Positions 52,396-61,546 are shown, counted from the stretch's first letter. The stretch is 64,000 bases of DNA from Asanoa ishikariensis (GCF_900107455.1 NZ_FNQB01000001.1:1798001-1862000), one strand, 5' to 3'. Translations and numbers: made by a program. The notes: generated by a model not told the origin, from the sequence alone.

Positions 52396-53274
52396 ATGCC
52401 CGAGGCGGGCCTGATCGTTGCGATCAGCGGTCTGCTCCCGGCGCTGTCTCCGGCCGAGCAGCGGGTGGCCCGGTTGGTGGTGGCCGATCCGGCCGACGCG
52501 TCCCGGCGGACCATCACCGACCTGGCGACGGCGGCCGAGACCTCCGAGGCGACGGTCATCCGGTTCTGCCGGTCCGTCGGCCTCGAAGGCTACCCCCAGT
52601 TGCGGATCCGGCTCGCCGCCGAGGCCGCGCGGCGGGTCGAGCCGGTCGACGCCCGAGTGGTCGGCGGCGACATCCCGCCCGGCGCCGACTTCGCCCAGAT
52701 CATCGCCACGATCGCGTTCAACGACGCCCGTGCCGTCGAGGAGACCGCACAGCAACTCGACCCCGAGGTCTGCGAGGCGGTCGTCGAGGCGCTCAACGCG
52801 GCCAGCCGCATCGAGATCTACGGCGCCGGCGCGAGCGGTTTCGTCGCCTCCGACTTCCAGCAGAAGCTGCACCGGATCGGCCGCACCGCCTACTACTGGC
52901 CCGACGTGCACTCGGCGCTGACCTCGGCCGCGCTGCTCAGTCGGGGCGACGTCGCGATCGGCATCTCGCACACGGGCACCACCGGCGACGTGCTCGACGT
53001 GCTCGAGGTGGCCCGGTCCCGGGGTGCGACCACGGTCGCGCTGACCAACTTCCCGAGGTCGCCGATCGCCGACGTCGCCGACCACATGCTGACCACGGCC
53101 GCCCGCGAGACCACGTACCGTTCCGGCGCCACCGCCAGCCGGTTGGCCCAGCTCACCGTCGTCGACTGCCTCTTCGTCGGGGTCGCCGCACGCAACCGGG
53201 CCAAGGCCAGAAAGGCGTTGGAGGTCACCGCGGAGGCGGTGCGGTCCCGCCGGGTCACGCGGCGGCGCGGGTGA
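52396..53274 (+). CDS. murR: MurR/RpiR-family transcriptional regulator
   Basis: A 292-residue RpiR-type regulator. N-terminal HTH (SPAEQRVARLVVADP, TISDLATAAETSEATVIRFCRSVGL-like) is followed by a SIS domain (about 110-260, IYGAGASGFVASDF) that binds phosphosugars such as N-acetylmuramate 6-phosphate. ATG 52396 is preferred for its GAAGG; GTG 52369 lies close to the operator. It overlaps murQ (GTGA). Confidence 0.88.
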   Translation: MPEAGLIVAISGLLPALSPAEQRVARLVVADPADASRRTITDLATAAETSEATVIRFCRSVGLEGYPQLRIRLAAEAARRVEPVDARVVGGDIPPGADFAQIIATIAFNDARAVEETAQQLDPEVCEAVVEALNAASRIEIYGAGASGFVASDFQQKLHRIGRTAYYWPDVHSALTSAALLSRGDVAIGISHTGTTGDVLDVLEVARSRGATTVALTNFPRSPIADVADHMLTTAARETTYRSGATASRLAQLTVVDCLFVGVAARNRAKARKALEVTAEAVRSRRVTRRRG

Positions 53275-54182
53275 GTGGTCCCGAGGTGGTCCGCGTCGCG
53301 GCGCCGACCGAGCGCCGCAACCCGGCCTCGTACGACCTCGACCTGCTGCCGACGCGGGACGTGCTGCAACTGATCAACGACGCCGACCGGACCGTGCCCG
53401 GCGCGGTGGCCGACGTGCTCGACGCTGTCGTCGTCGCCGTCGACCTGGCGGTCGAGGCGCTGCGGGCGGGCCGCCGGGTGCACTACTTCGGAGCCGGCAC
53501 TTCGGGCCGGGTCGGTGTGGTCGACGCCGCCGAGCTCCCGCCGACCTTCGGGTCGCCGGTCGGCTGGTTCTGCCCGCACCTGGCCGGCGGCCGGGACGCC
53601 ATGTTCGGCGCGATCGAGGACGCCGAGGACGACAGCGTCGCCGGCACCGACGAGGCGCGCACCTGCGTGCGACCGGCGGACCTGGTGATCGGCCTCGCCG
53701 CCTCCGGGCGTACGCCCTATGTGCTCGGTGCCCTGCGTGCGGCCCGCGCTCTCGGTGCGCGCACCGCGTTGGTCGCGGCCGACCCGCACGCCGCCGCCCG
53801 CGCCGAGGTCGACCTGTTCATCGGCCTCGACACCGGTCCCGAGGTGGTCACCGGCTCGACCCGGATGAAGGCGGCCAGCGCGCAGAAACTGGTGTTGCAC
53901 GCGTTCTCGACGACCGTGATGGTGCGGCTCGGCCGGGTCTACTCGAACCTCATGATCGACCTGTCGGCGACCAACGCGAAGCTGCGCGGTCGGATGATCT
54001 CGATCCTGATGGAGGCCACCGGCTGTCCGGAGGCCGACTGCACGCGCGCGCTGACCGCCGCCGACGGCGATCTGAAGATCGCATTGGTGTCTCTCGTCTC
54101 AGGCGCACCGGCCGGGGAAGCCCGCGCGGCCCTCGTGCGTTCTGACCAACAGGTACGAGAAGCACTGACACTGCTCTCCTGA
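53271..54182 (+). CDS. murQ: N-acetylmuramic acid 6-phosphate etherase
   Basis: A 303-residue SIS-domain etherase that cleaves the lactyl ether of MurNAc-6-phosphate to give GlcNAc-6-phosphate in cell-wall recycling. Seen: FGAGTSGRVGVVDAAELPP (Glu catalytic region), VIGLAASGRTPYV, STRMKAASAQK. The GTG at 53271 overlaps the regulator stop. Length is normal. Works with the adjacent regulator in one operon. Confidence 0.95.
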   Translation: MSGPEVVRVAAPTERRNPASYDLDLLPTRDVLQLINDADRTVPGAVADVLDAVVVAVDLAVEALRAGRRVHYFGAGTSGRVGVVDAAELPPTFGSPVGWFCPHLAGGRDAMFGAIEDAEDDSVAGTDEARTCVRPADLVIGLAASGRTPYVLGALRAARALGARTALVAADPHAAARAEVDLFIGLDTGPEVVTGSTRMKAASAQKLVLHAFSTTVMVRLGRVYSNLMIDLSATNAKLRGRMISILMEATGCPEADCTRALTAADGDLKIALVSLVSGAPAGEARAALVRSDQQVREALTLLS

Positions 54183-54549
54183 GCAGCCGTCAACTAACGC
54201 GTTCCGGGCCGGAGACGGCGTTTCTGCAGTGAACCGTGGCGCTCTGTGGTGCGTATCACTACGCAGTGATGCGAATCCCATCGGAGCAGTGGCCTACGTC
54301 GCTGCGGAAGAACAGCCGGAAATGGTGTGATAAATAGGGCGCGCGGATGAGCCAACGGCGGCAGACCCGCGACCCGATCTTCAGACCCTGAGAGCTAGCC
54401 GAGTGAATATGACACTCACTCTCAGGAACCACTCAGGCATTCGTGACAGTTTCGACTCGCAAGACGGAATCCCCGGAGCGTCTCAACTGTTGTGTAGGTG
54501 TCAGCACCGATGGGGCACCTCGCGGGTTACCGGGGAGGGGCAGGTCGGT
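54183..54549. other. 367-base gap before the group 2 sigma factor
   Basis: No gene is seen. ATCACT (54255-54260) and AGTGAT (54265-54270) form a small hairpin after murQ. An AT-rich TGTGATAAATAG near 54328 resembles a -10 element. A GGGGAGGGGCAGG purine run (about 54533-54545) supplies the ribosome site. The message leader may exceed 150 bases. Confidence 0.5.
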
Positions 54550-55536
54550 GTGAAGCACGAGAACGTTGGGGTTACCGAGGGGACAGTGGGCAACGTGGAG
54601 AACAACATCGTGATGCGCACGGACCAGGTCGCTGAAGAGCGCGATCTGGTTGGCGTCTACCTGCACGAGATCTCCCGGACGCCGTTGCTCGACGCGGCCA
54701 GGGAGGTCGAGCTCTCCAAAGCGATCGAGGGCGGCCTCTACGCGCAACATCTCCTCGACGAGAACACGATTCCCGATGGGGTCGAGCAGGACGAGCTCAA
54801 GGCCGTGGTCGTCGACGGTGACCGGGCCAAGGACCTCTTCATCCGCGCCAACCTGCGGCTCGTCGTCTCGATCGCACGGCGCTACGTGCGGTCCGGCATG
54901 CCGATGCTCGACCTGATTCAGGAAGGCAACACCGGTCTGGTGCGCGCCGTCGAGAAGTTCGACTACGAGCGCGGCTTCAAGTTCTCCACGTACGCCACGT
55001 GGTGGATCCGCCAGGCGATCAGCCGGGCCATTGCCCAGCAGGAGCGCACCGTGCGACTGCCGGTGCACCTCGTCGAAGACGTCAACCGGATGCGCAACGT
55101 GGCCCGCCAGCTCACCCGCGAGCTCGGTTCCGACCCGGAGCCGGAGCAGATCGCGAACGCCCTCGGCGTGCCGGTCGAGCGGGTGCACGAGCTGGTCCGC
55201 TGGTCGCAGGACACGGTCTCGCTGGACACGCCGGTCGGCGACGACGGTGACACCAACCTCGGCGACCTGGTCGCCGACCAGGACGCCCCTTCCCCGGAAG
55301 ACGTGGTGCTCTCGACGCTCGAGCGGCAGCGCATCGAGAGCCTGCTCAACCACCTCGACGACCGGTCGGCCGGCATCATGCGGGCGCGGTACGGCCTCGA
55401 GGACGGTCGCGAGCACTCGCTGACCGAGGTGGCGTCGCGGTTCTCGCTCTCCCGCGAGCGGATCCGCCAGCTCGAGATCCAGGCGCTCGGCCGGCTCCGC
55501 GAGCTGGCCCGGGCCGAGGGTCTGCAGGCGGCGTAA
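54550..55536 (+). CDS. Group 2 sigma factor (SigB/HrdD type)
   Basis: A 328-residue sigma-70-type factor. Region 1.2 has DLVGVYLHEISRTPLLDA, region 2 has RLVVSIARRYVRSGMPMLDLIQEGN and FKFSTYATWWIRQAI, region 3 spans about 205-260, and region 4 ends SLSRERIRQLEIQALGRLREL. It lacks the region 1.1 and large insert of the housekeeping factor, so it is a non-essential group 2 type. GTG 54550. A terminator follows. Confidence 0.93.
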   Translation: MKHENVGVTEGTVGNVENNIVMRTDQVAEERDLVGVYLHEISRTPLLDAAREVELSKAIEGGLYAQHLLDENTIPDGVEQDELKAVVVDGDRAKDLFIRANLRLVVSIARRYVRSGMPMLDLIQEGNTGLVRAVEKFDYERGFKFSTYATWWIRQAISRAIAQQERTVRLPVHLVEDVNRMRNVARQLTRELGSDPEPEQIANALGVPVERVHELVRWSQDTVSLDTPVGDDGDTNLGDLVADQDAPSPEDVVLSTLERQRIESLLNHLDDRSAGIMRARYGLEDGREHSLTEVASRFSLSRERIRQLEIQALGRLRELARAEGLQAA

Positions 55537-55550
55537 GACTGCGCGAACGG

Positions 55551-55586
55551 ACGGCCGGTGTTCCCCTCGGGGACACCGGCCGTTTT
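55551..55586 (+). terminator. Intrinsic terminator after the sigma gene
   Basis: Eleven-base perfect arms (55551-55561 and 55573-55583), extended by an inner CCCC/GGGG, are followed by TTTT. A good rho-independent terminator for the sigma gene. Confidence 0.85.
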
Positions 55587-55670
55587 GGTGTCCCGTGGGG
55601 TCGGTCACTGTTCGTGTGTGCTGCGTCGGCCCGGCTGGAAAGTGTCGTACCCATGCGGGAGTTTGGTCCC

Positions 55671-56612
55671 ATGACACCTACCGTGGTTCATCGGGCGGTC
55701 CTGGAGGCCGCCCAACCATACGAGTTCGCGCTGAGCGTTCGTGCGCTCGAAGGATTCGCGCCGATGGCGGGCGAGCACCGGGTCGCAGGCGGCGTCGTGC
55801 GCCGGGCGTTCGCCCATCCCGACTTCACCAAGGCCGCCGCGGGGGCGGCCTTGGTGGCCGAGGTCGGCGAGGCCGAGTCCGGCGGTGTGCGACTAGCCGT
55901 CTTCGCCGAGTCGGCGCTGACCTTCGGCGAGGCCACCGCCGTCGAGCGCACCGTCTCCGAGTGGCTCGGTCTTCGTGACGACCTGCGTGGCTTCCACGCC
56001 GTGGCTGATGCCGACCCGGCGATGGCACCGCTGCTGCGGGTGGCGCGCGGCCTGCACCAGGTCCGCTTTCCTTCGCTGGCCGAGGCGACGGTCTACTTCA
56101 CCCTGACCCAGCGCAGCACCCAGTGGTTCGCCGGTGCCCGTCGCCGACGCATGGCGGCCGACCTCGGCCCGTCGCTGGTCGTCGACGACGTGGTCTACCG
56201 CGCGTTCCCGGCGTTGGAGGTGGTCGCCGCTCTCCCGGACGAGCGTCTGCTCGCCTACACGGGCAACCCGCAACGGGCCACCCGCGTCCGTGAGGTGGCC
56301 GCCGGCGTGGCCCAGCTCGGCGAGCGATGGCTGCGGGCAGCGCCCTACTGCGACGTCCGCCAAGCTCTGCTGGCCCTGCCCGGCGTGGGCACCTTCACGG
56401 CCGAGGCGCTGCTCCTGCGCGGTCTGGGCCGGGCCGACGAGGTCCCGCTGGAGATGCGCCAGTTCCGCCTGGCCGCCGAGCAGCTCTACGGCACTCCGGC
56501 ACCGAGTCCGGCCGACCTACGGGCCCGCTACGGCCCGCACATCGGCTGGTGGTCCTACGTGACCCGCACGGCGCTGACCTGGACGCAGGCGCCGGTCCCG
56601 ACACCCGTCTAA
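55671..56612 (+). CDS. AlkA-like HhH-GPD DNA glycosylase homologue
   Basis: A 313-residue protein with an N-terminal AlkA-like beta domain and a helix-hairpin-helix GPD domain; LLALPGVGTFTAEALLLRGLG is the hairpin (about 240-260). The canonical catalytic Asp following this hairpin is not evident: the stretch reads ADEVPLEMRQF. Base-excision activity is thus uncertain. Start ATG 55671, with GGGAG upstream; ATG 55653 is possible. Confidence 0.83.
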   Translation: MTPTVVHRAVLEAAQPYEFALSVRALEGFAPMAGEHRVAGGVVRRAFAHPDFTKAAAGAALVAEVGEAESGGVRLAVFAESALTFGEATAVERTVSEWLGLRDDLRGFHAVADADPAMAPLLRVARGLHQVRFPSLAEATVYFTLTQRSTQWFAGARRRRMAADLGPSLVVDDVVYRAFPALEVVAALPDERLLAYTGNPQRATRVREVAAGVAQLGERWLRAAPYCDVRQALLALPGVGTFTAEALLLRGLGRADEVPLEMRQFRLAAEQLYGTPAPSPADLRARYGPHIGWWSYVTRTALTWTQAPVPTPV

Positions 56613-56619
56613 CGAGCCG

Positions 56620-56656
56620 ACGTGTTCCGGCAGGTGCGTGACCTGCCGGAACACGT
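56620..56656. terminator. Bidirectional terminator hairpin, 16-bp perfect arms
   Basis: Perfect 16-base arms (56620-56635 and 56641-56656) around a five-base loop, lying between convergent stops at 56612 and 56673. It can serve both genes. Confidence 0.85.
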
Positions 56657-56672
56657 GGGCTTCAGGATCGGC

Positions 56673-57629
56673 TCAGCGCACCCGGCCATAGCCATAGGGC
56701 GACATCATGTCGACGGACGCCAGCTTCACCGACTCGCCGAACGTGGGCGCGTGGATGACCTGACCACCACCGACGTAGAGCGCCACGTGACCCAGCCCTG
56801 AATAGAAGACCAGGTCCCCGGCGGAGAGCTGACTTCGGGAGATGTGGGCGACCGCGTCCCACTGCATCGCCGCGTTGTGTGGCAGCGACTTGCCCGCCGC
56901 CTTCCACGCGGCCAGCGTCAAACCGGAACAGTCGTAGCCGTTCGGCCCTTCGGCCGCCCAGACATACGGAGTGCCGATCGCGTTGTACGCGTACCGGACC
57001 GCGACACCGGCCTTGCCGGACACCGACGGAATCTTCCCGGAATAGGAGGACCCGCCGGACGTCGCCGAACCGTAGGCCTGCTTGCGCAGGGCTGACAGCT
57101 TGTCGATGTCCGCTTCGATCTTCTTCTTGCGGGCCTGCAACTCCTTGGCCTGCGCGTCCTGCTGGGCCCGCACCGCGGCCAGCCGTTGCTGGTCGGCGGT
57201 GAGCTGCTCGCGGGTGTCCTGGAACGCGTCGATCGAGGTCTGGCGTTCCCGGGCCAACGAGTCCAGCGCCGACATCCGTGACAACAGCCCGTCACTGTCG
57301 CCCAGCAGCGCGGTCGCGGTGCCCAAGCGGCCCGACTGATAGGCCGCTACGGCGATGTCACCGACATCGGCCTGGGCCTCGTCCAGTTTCTTCTGCAGCG
57401 GGGCGAGGCGGTAGGCCACCTTGCCCGCCTGGGTCTTCGTCGCCTTGGTCTCCTCGTTGAGCTTGTTGTAGGCCTCGACGACCTTCTCAAGCTCGGCAGA
57501 CGACTTGTTGATTTTGGTGGTGAGCTCGCTGGCCGACGGTTCGGCCGACGCAGCGCCCGCAGGCACGGCGACGACGACCGCCATCGCGACCAGCACGAGC
57601 GCACGCAGCGACATCCGTGCTGACGACAA
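56673..57629 (-). CDS. Secreted NlpC/P60 peptidoglycan hydrolase
   Basis: A 318-residue secreted endopeptidase. Signal peptide (about 1-30, ending AGAASA), coiled-coil domain (about 35-195; SELTTKINKSSAELEKVV) and an NlpC/P60 domain (about 210-318) with YDCSGLT (catalytic Cys), LGHVALYVGG (His) and HAPTF. It cuts peptide stems of peptidoglycan, as RipA does. TTG 57629 has AGAAGGG at good spacing; ATG 57614 is a weaker choice. Its leader holds a c-di-AMP riboswitch. Confidence 0.92.
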   Translation of the reverse strand: MSSARMSLRALVLVAMAVVVAVPAGAASAEPSASELTTKINKSSAELEKVVEAYNKLNEETKATKTQAGKVAYRLAPLQKKLDEAQADVGDIAVAAYQSGRLGTATALLGDSDGLLSRMSALDSLARERQTSIDAFQDTREQLTADQQRLAAVRAQQDAQAKELQARKKKIEADIDKLSALRKQAYGSATSGGSSYSGKIPSVSGKAGVAVRYAYNAIGTPYVWAAEGPNGYDCSGLTLAAWKAAGKSLPHNAAMQWDAVAHISRSQLSAGDLVFYSGLGHVALYVGGGQVIHAPTFGESVKLASVDMMSPYGYGRVR

Positions 57630-57649
57630 AGGCAGACCCTTCTCCCGCG

Positions 57650-57765
57650 GCCGCCTACCGGGTTAGCTGTCGGATTCGGACGGGAAGGACGCCCTACCGC
57701 GCGTACCGCGCGGATTCACCCCAGTGCTCGGTGGGTCCCCGATTCGCCGTGATGGCCCGGGTCGT
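57650..57765 (-). ncRNA. ydaO/yuaA (c-di-AMP) riboswitch
   Basis: On the minus strand the leader of the NlpC/P60 gene shows the conserved blocks of the ydaO aptamer in order: GGGGACCCA (57732-57740), GGGGTGAATCC (57712-57722), GGTAGGGC (57691-57698) and CCGAATCCGACAGCTAACC (57661-57679). These match the class by recall. Members bind c-di-AMP and are known upstream of cell-wall hydrolases in actinobacteria. The 3-prime end lies about 20 bases from the ribosome site. Outer boundaries are approximate. Confidence 0.93.
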
Positions 57766-58089
57766 CGTGGCGCCCGGGGGACGGGCGCGGCGCGGGCCGG
57801 CGATTCGGCGGCACCGGCGCGGGGCCACCCGGGGGGATGGCTGTGGACCACACCGGCCGACCCACCGTAACCCCGCGCCCCACCAGCACAAGTGCAGCGG
57901 GGGCGAACTGCGCCTATTCGGCTGAATGGTCCGCGCCGAAAGCGGGACACCTCACAGGTGACCAGCAAAGAAATTTCAGTGGCAGTGCAAAATCCGCAAG
58001 GCGGCCCTAGCGACGGGGGGTGATCACGTAGTTAAATGTTTCCACCTTGTGACCCACGACACACCTGACCACATAACTGGGGCTCCGCG
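57766..58089. other. 324-base divergent promoter region
   Basis: No gene is seen. It must hold the promoters of the riboswitch-led NlpC/P60 gene (minus) and the Liv-type operon (plus). Very GC-rich to about 57900, then AT-richer near 57965-58060. No defined operator was found. Confidence 0.5.
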
Positions 58090-58884
58090 GTGCTGCGAGT
58101 CAGAAATCTCGAGGTCGTCTACGACGACGTGATGCTTGTGCTGCGCGGCGTCTCGCTCGATCTGCCCAGCGGCGCCGTCGTCGCCCTGCTCGGCGCCAAC
58201 GGCGCGGGCAAGACGACCCTGCTGCGCGCGCTGACCGGGCTGCTCGACGTGCACGACGGCGCGGTGACGAAGGGCTCGGTCACCCTCGACGACCAACCTG
58301 TCCATGGCCTGCGGCCGGCCGCCATCGTGCGGCGGGGCATCAGCCAGGTGATGGAAGGGCGCCGGATCTTCGCCGAGCTCAGCGTGGAGGACAACCTCCG
58401 CGTCGGCGGCCACACCAACGCGGGCGCGGTCGGCGACCGGCTCGACCACGTCTACGGGCTGTTCCCGGTGCTCAAGGATCGGCGCCGCAAGACGGCCGGC
58501 TACCTGTCCGGGGGTGAGCAGCAGATGCTCGCGATGGGGCGGGCGCTGATGGCCAAACCGCGTTACCTGTTGCTCGACGAGCCGAGCCTCGGGCTCGCAC
58601 CCCGCCTGGTCGACCAGGTCCGCGAGATCATCATCGAGATCAACAGGCTGGGCACGGCCGTGCTGCTGGTCGAGCAGAACGCGGCGATGGCCCTGAGCAT
58701 CGCCAGCCACGGCTACGTGCTGGAGACCGGCAAGGTGGTCCTCGACAAACCGGCCGACCGGCTGCTCGCCGACGACGACGTACGCGAGTTCTACCTCGGC
58801 CTCGGCGCCGCCGACACCGGAGCCGCGCGTCGCTCGTTCCGCGACGTCAAGCACTACAAGCGGCGCAAGCGGTGGTTGTCATGA
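58090..58884 (+). CDS. livF: ABC transporter ATP-binding protein, LivF type
   Basis: A 264-residue ATPase. Walker A GANGAGKTT, signature LSGGEQQM, Walker B LLLDEPS and a final basic tail (RSFRDVKHYKRRKRWLS) that is longer than in E. coli LivF. First gene of a branched-chain/carboxylate-type ABC operon. GTG 58090 with a weak GGGG upstream. Confidence 0.93.
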   Translation: MLRVRNLEVVYDDVMLVLRGVSLDLPSGAVVALLGANGAGKTTLLRALTGLLDVHDGAVTKGSVTLDDQPVHGLRPAAIVRRGISQVMEGRRIFAELSVEDNLRVGGHTNAGAVGDRLDHVYGLFPVLKDRRRKTAGYLSGGEQQMLAMGRALMAKPRYLLLDEPSLGLAPRLVDQVREIIIEINRLGTAVLLVEQNAAMALSIASHGYVLETGKVVLDKPADRLLADDDVREFYLGLGAADTGAARRSFRDVKHYKRRKRWLS

Positions 58885-59684
58885 GCGAGCGCAGCGAGCG
58901 CGGCCAGCTCAGTGGCGAGATCCTGGTCTTCGACGACGTGCGGTTGAGCTTCGCCGGGGTCAAGGCGATCGACGGGATCAGCTTCACCGTCGGCGAGCGG
59001 GAGCTGTTCGCCATCATCGGCCCCAACGGCGCGGGCAAGACCTCGATCTTCAACGTGCTCTCCGGCGTCTACCGCCCGCAGCACGGGCGGGTGGTCTTCG
59101 ACGGCGCCGACCTGATCGGCCGCCGGCCGCACCAGATCGCCGCCCGCGGCATGGCGCGCACCTTCCAGAACGTCGAGCTGTTCGCGAACCTCACCGTCCT
59201 CGACAACCTGATGCTGGGCCGCCACCACCACATCGGGTACGGGACGCTGGCCGCCCTGGCCTGGCTGGGTCGCGCCCGCCGGGCCGAGGTCGCCGCCCGC
59301 GCCAAGGTCGAGGACATCATCGACTTCCTCGAGCTCGAACAGTGGCGCCGGCTGCCTGTCGGGCTGCTGCCCTACGGCGTGCAGAAGCGCGTCGAGCTGG
59401 GCCGGGCGCTGGCCATGGAGCCCAAGCTGCTCCTGCTCGACGAGCCGGTCGGCGGCATGAACGTCGAGGAGACCGAGGACATGGCCCGCTACATCCTCGA
59501 CATCCGCGACGAGCTGGACATCCCGATCGTGCTGGTCGAGCACGACATGGGGCTGGTGATGGACCTCGCCGACCGGGTGATGGTGGTCGACTTCGGCCGC
59601 CCGGTGGCCACCGGTGTCCCCGCCGAGATCCAGCACGACCCCGACGTGATCCGCGCCTACCTGGGGGAGGTGGAACGGGCATGA
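58881..59684 (+). CDS. livG: ABC transporter ATP-binding protein, LivG type
   Basis: A 267-residue ATPase with GPNGAGKTS, signature LPYGVQKRVELGRAL and LLLLDEPVGG. Overlaps livF by four bases (ATGA). The opening MSERSERG is encoded by a GAGCGAGCGCAGCGAGCGC repeat which is probably an added stretch. Confidence 0.93.
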   Translation: MSERSERGQLSGEILVFDDVRLSFAGVKAIDGISFTVGERELFAIIGPNGAGKTSIFNVLSGVYRPQHGRVVFDGADLIGRRPHQIAARGMARTFQNVELFANLTVLDNLMLGRHHHIGYGTLAALAWLGRARRAEVAARAKVEDIIDFLELEQWRRLPVGLLPYGVQKRVELGRALAMEPKLLLLDEPVGGMNVEETEDMARYILDIRDELDIPIVLVEHDMGLVMDLADRVMVVDFGRPVATGVPAEIQHDPDVIRAYLGEVERA

Positions 59685-61546
59685 CTCTGGCGCCGGCCCG
59701 CACCGACACGGTGACCACGATCGCGTCCCGGATCCGCGACCGGGCCGCGGCCACGCCGCACGGCGTCGCGATGCGCGAGAAACACCACGGCATCTGGCGG
59801 CAGTACTCGTGGTCCGACTACTGGGACCAAGCCCTGACCGTGGCGCACGGCCTGCTCGCCCTCGGCGTCGAGCCCGGCGACCGGGTCGCGGTGCACGCCG
59901 ACAACCGGCCCGAGTGGCTGTTCACCGACGTGGCCACGGTCGCGGTGCGGGCGATGACGGTCGGCCTCTACCCGACCAACCCCGCGTCCGAGGTCGGCTA
60001 CCTGCTGTCCCACTCCGGCGCCAAGGTGCTGGTCGCCGAAGACCAGGAGCAGGTCGACAAGGCGCTCGAGGTGATCGGCACCTGCCCCGACCTGGAACGG
60101 GTGATCTACCTGGAGCCCCGCGGCATCCGGCACCGCTACGACCACCCGGCGCTGCTCGCCTGGGACGACCTGCTGGCGCTCGGTCGCGAGCACCGGGCCG
60201 CGCACGCGGACGCCGTCGCCGACCTGATGGCCGCCGCGACCCCCGACGACATCGCCACACTGATCTACACGTCGGGCACCACCGGGCCGCCGAAAGGCGC
60301 GATGCTCTCCGTGGCCAATGTGGACTTCGCGGTCCGCACGATCAGCCGGGGCCGGGGATTCGCCGGCTCGCCGCCGGGGCCGGGGGACCTGTCGGTCTCC
60401 TATCTGCCGCTGTGCCACGTCGCGGAGCGGATCTTCACGATCTGGTTCAACGCCGGTGCCGGCATCCAGGTCAACTTCGCCGAGTCGATCGCCACCGTGC
60501 AGGCCAACCTGCGCGAGGTGCAGCCGACGATCCTGTTCGGGGTGCCCCGCATCTGGGAGAAGATGCTCGCGACGGTCCAGATCAAGCTGGCCAACGCGTC
60601 GCCCGTCAAGCGGCTCAACGCCCGGCTCTGGCTGCGGGTGGCCGACCGGATCGGCGCGACGCTCGTGCGCACCGGCGGGGTGCACACCACGGGGACCCGG
60701 CTGGCGTACGCGGTCGGCTGGCTCTTCTTCTATCGCGCCCTGCGCGAACGGGTCGGCATCGGCCGGGTCCGGTTCGCGGCGTCCGGCGCGGCCCCGATCG
60801 CACCCGACGTGCTGCGCTTCTTCATGGGCATCGGCGTGCCGATGTACGAGGTCTACGGCATGACCGAGAGCTCGGCGATCGCGACCGGCAACCGGCCCAG
60901 GCGGGTCCGTCTCGGCACGGTCGGCGAGCCCGAGGACGACGTGGAACTGCGCCTGGACCCGACCACCGGCGAGATCGAGCTTCGGCACGCCGGCGTGTTC
61001 GTCGGCTACTTCAACGACCCGGCGGCCACCGCGCGGGCGAAGTCCGGGGACGGCTGGCTGCGCACCGGCGACGTGGGGGAGTGGGACGGCCCCGACCATC
61101 TGCGCATCACGGACCGCGCCAAGGACATCATGATCACGTCGGGCGGCAAGAACATCGCGCCCAGCGAGATCGAGAACGCGCTCAAGGCTTCGCCGTACGT
61201 CAAAGAGGCGATCCTGGTCGGCGACCGCCGGCCGTTCCTCGCCGCGCTGATCGGCATCGAGTGGGACACCGTCGGCGAGTGGGCGCAGCGCCGCGGGATC
61301 GGCTACACCACCTATCGCGACCTGTCCGACAAGGACGAGGTGCGCGCGCTGGTGCAGTCCGTGGTCGACGACGTCAACCGCCGGCACGCGCCGGTCGAGC
61401 AGGTGCGCGAGTTCCGCATGCTGCCCAAGGAGCTCGACCACGAGGACGGCGAGCTGACCGCGACCCAGAAGGTCCGCCGCTCCGCGGTGGCCGACCTGTT
61501 CGGCGACCTGGTCGACGACATCTACACCGCCCGGGTCTCGGCATGA
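59681..61546 (+). CDS. AMP-dependent acyl-CoA synthetase/ligase
   Basis: A 621-residue adenylate-forming ligase that activates a carboxylic acid to its CoA ester. YTSGTTGPPKGA is the AMP-binding loop; YGMTESS and GWLRTGDVGEW are downstream motifs, and SGGKNIAPSEIENAL the C-domain. Nested between ATPase and permease genes with four-base overlaps at both ends, so it is part of the transport operon. The imported substrate is thus likely a carboxylate. Confidence 0.92.
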   Translation: MTLAPARTDTVTTIASRIRDRAAATPHGVAMREKHHGIWRQYSWSDYWDQALTVAHGLLALGVEPGDRVAVHADNRPEWLFTDVATVAVRAMTVGLYPTNPASEVGYLLSHSGAKVLVAEDQEQVDKALEVIGTCPDLERVIYLEPRGIRHRYDHPALLAWDDLLALGREHRAAHADAVADLMAAATPDDIATLIYTSGTTGPPKGAMLSVANVDFAVRTISRGRGFAGSPPGPGDLSVSYLPLCHVAERIFTIWFNAGAGIQVNFAESIATVQANLREVQPTILFGVPRIWEKMLATVQIKLANASPVKRLNARLWLRVADRIGATLVRTGGVHTTGTRLAYAVGWLFFYRALRERVGIGRVRFAASGAAPIAPDVLRFFMGIGVPMYEVYGMTESSAIATGNRPRRVRLGTVGEPEDDVELRLDPTTGEIELRHAGVFVGYFNDPAATARAKSGDGWLRTGDVGEWDGPDHLRITDRAKDIMITSGGKNIAPSEIENALKASPYVKEAILVGDRRPFLAALIGIEWDTVGEWAQRRGIGYTTYRDLSDKDEVRALVQSVVDDVNRRHAPVEQVREFRMLPKELDHEDGELTATQKVRRSAVADLFGDLVDDIYTARVSA

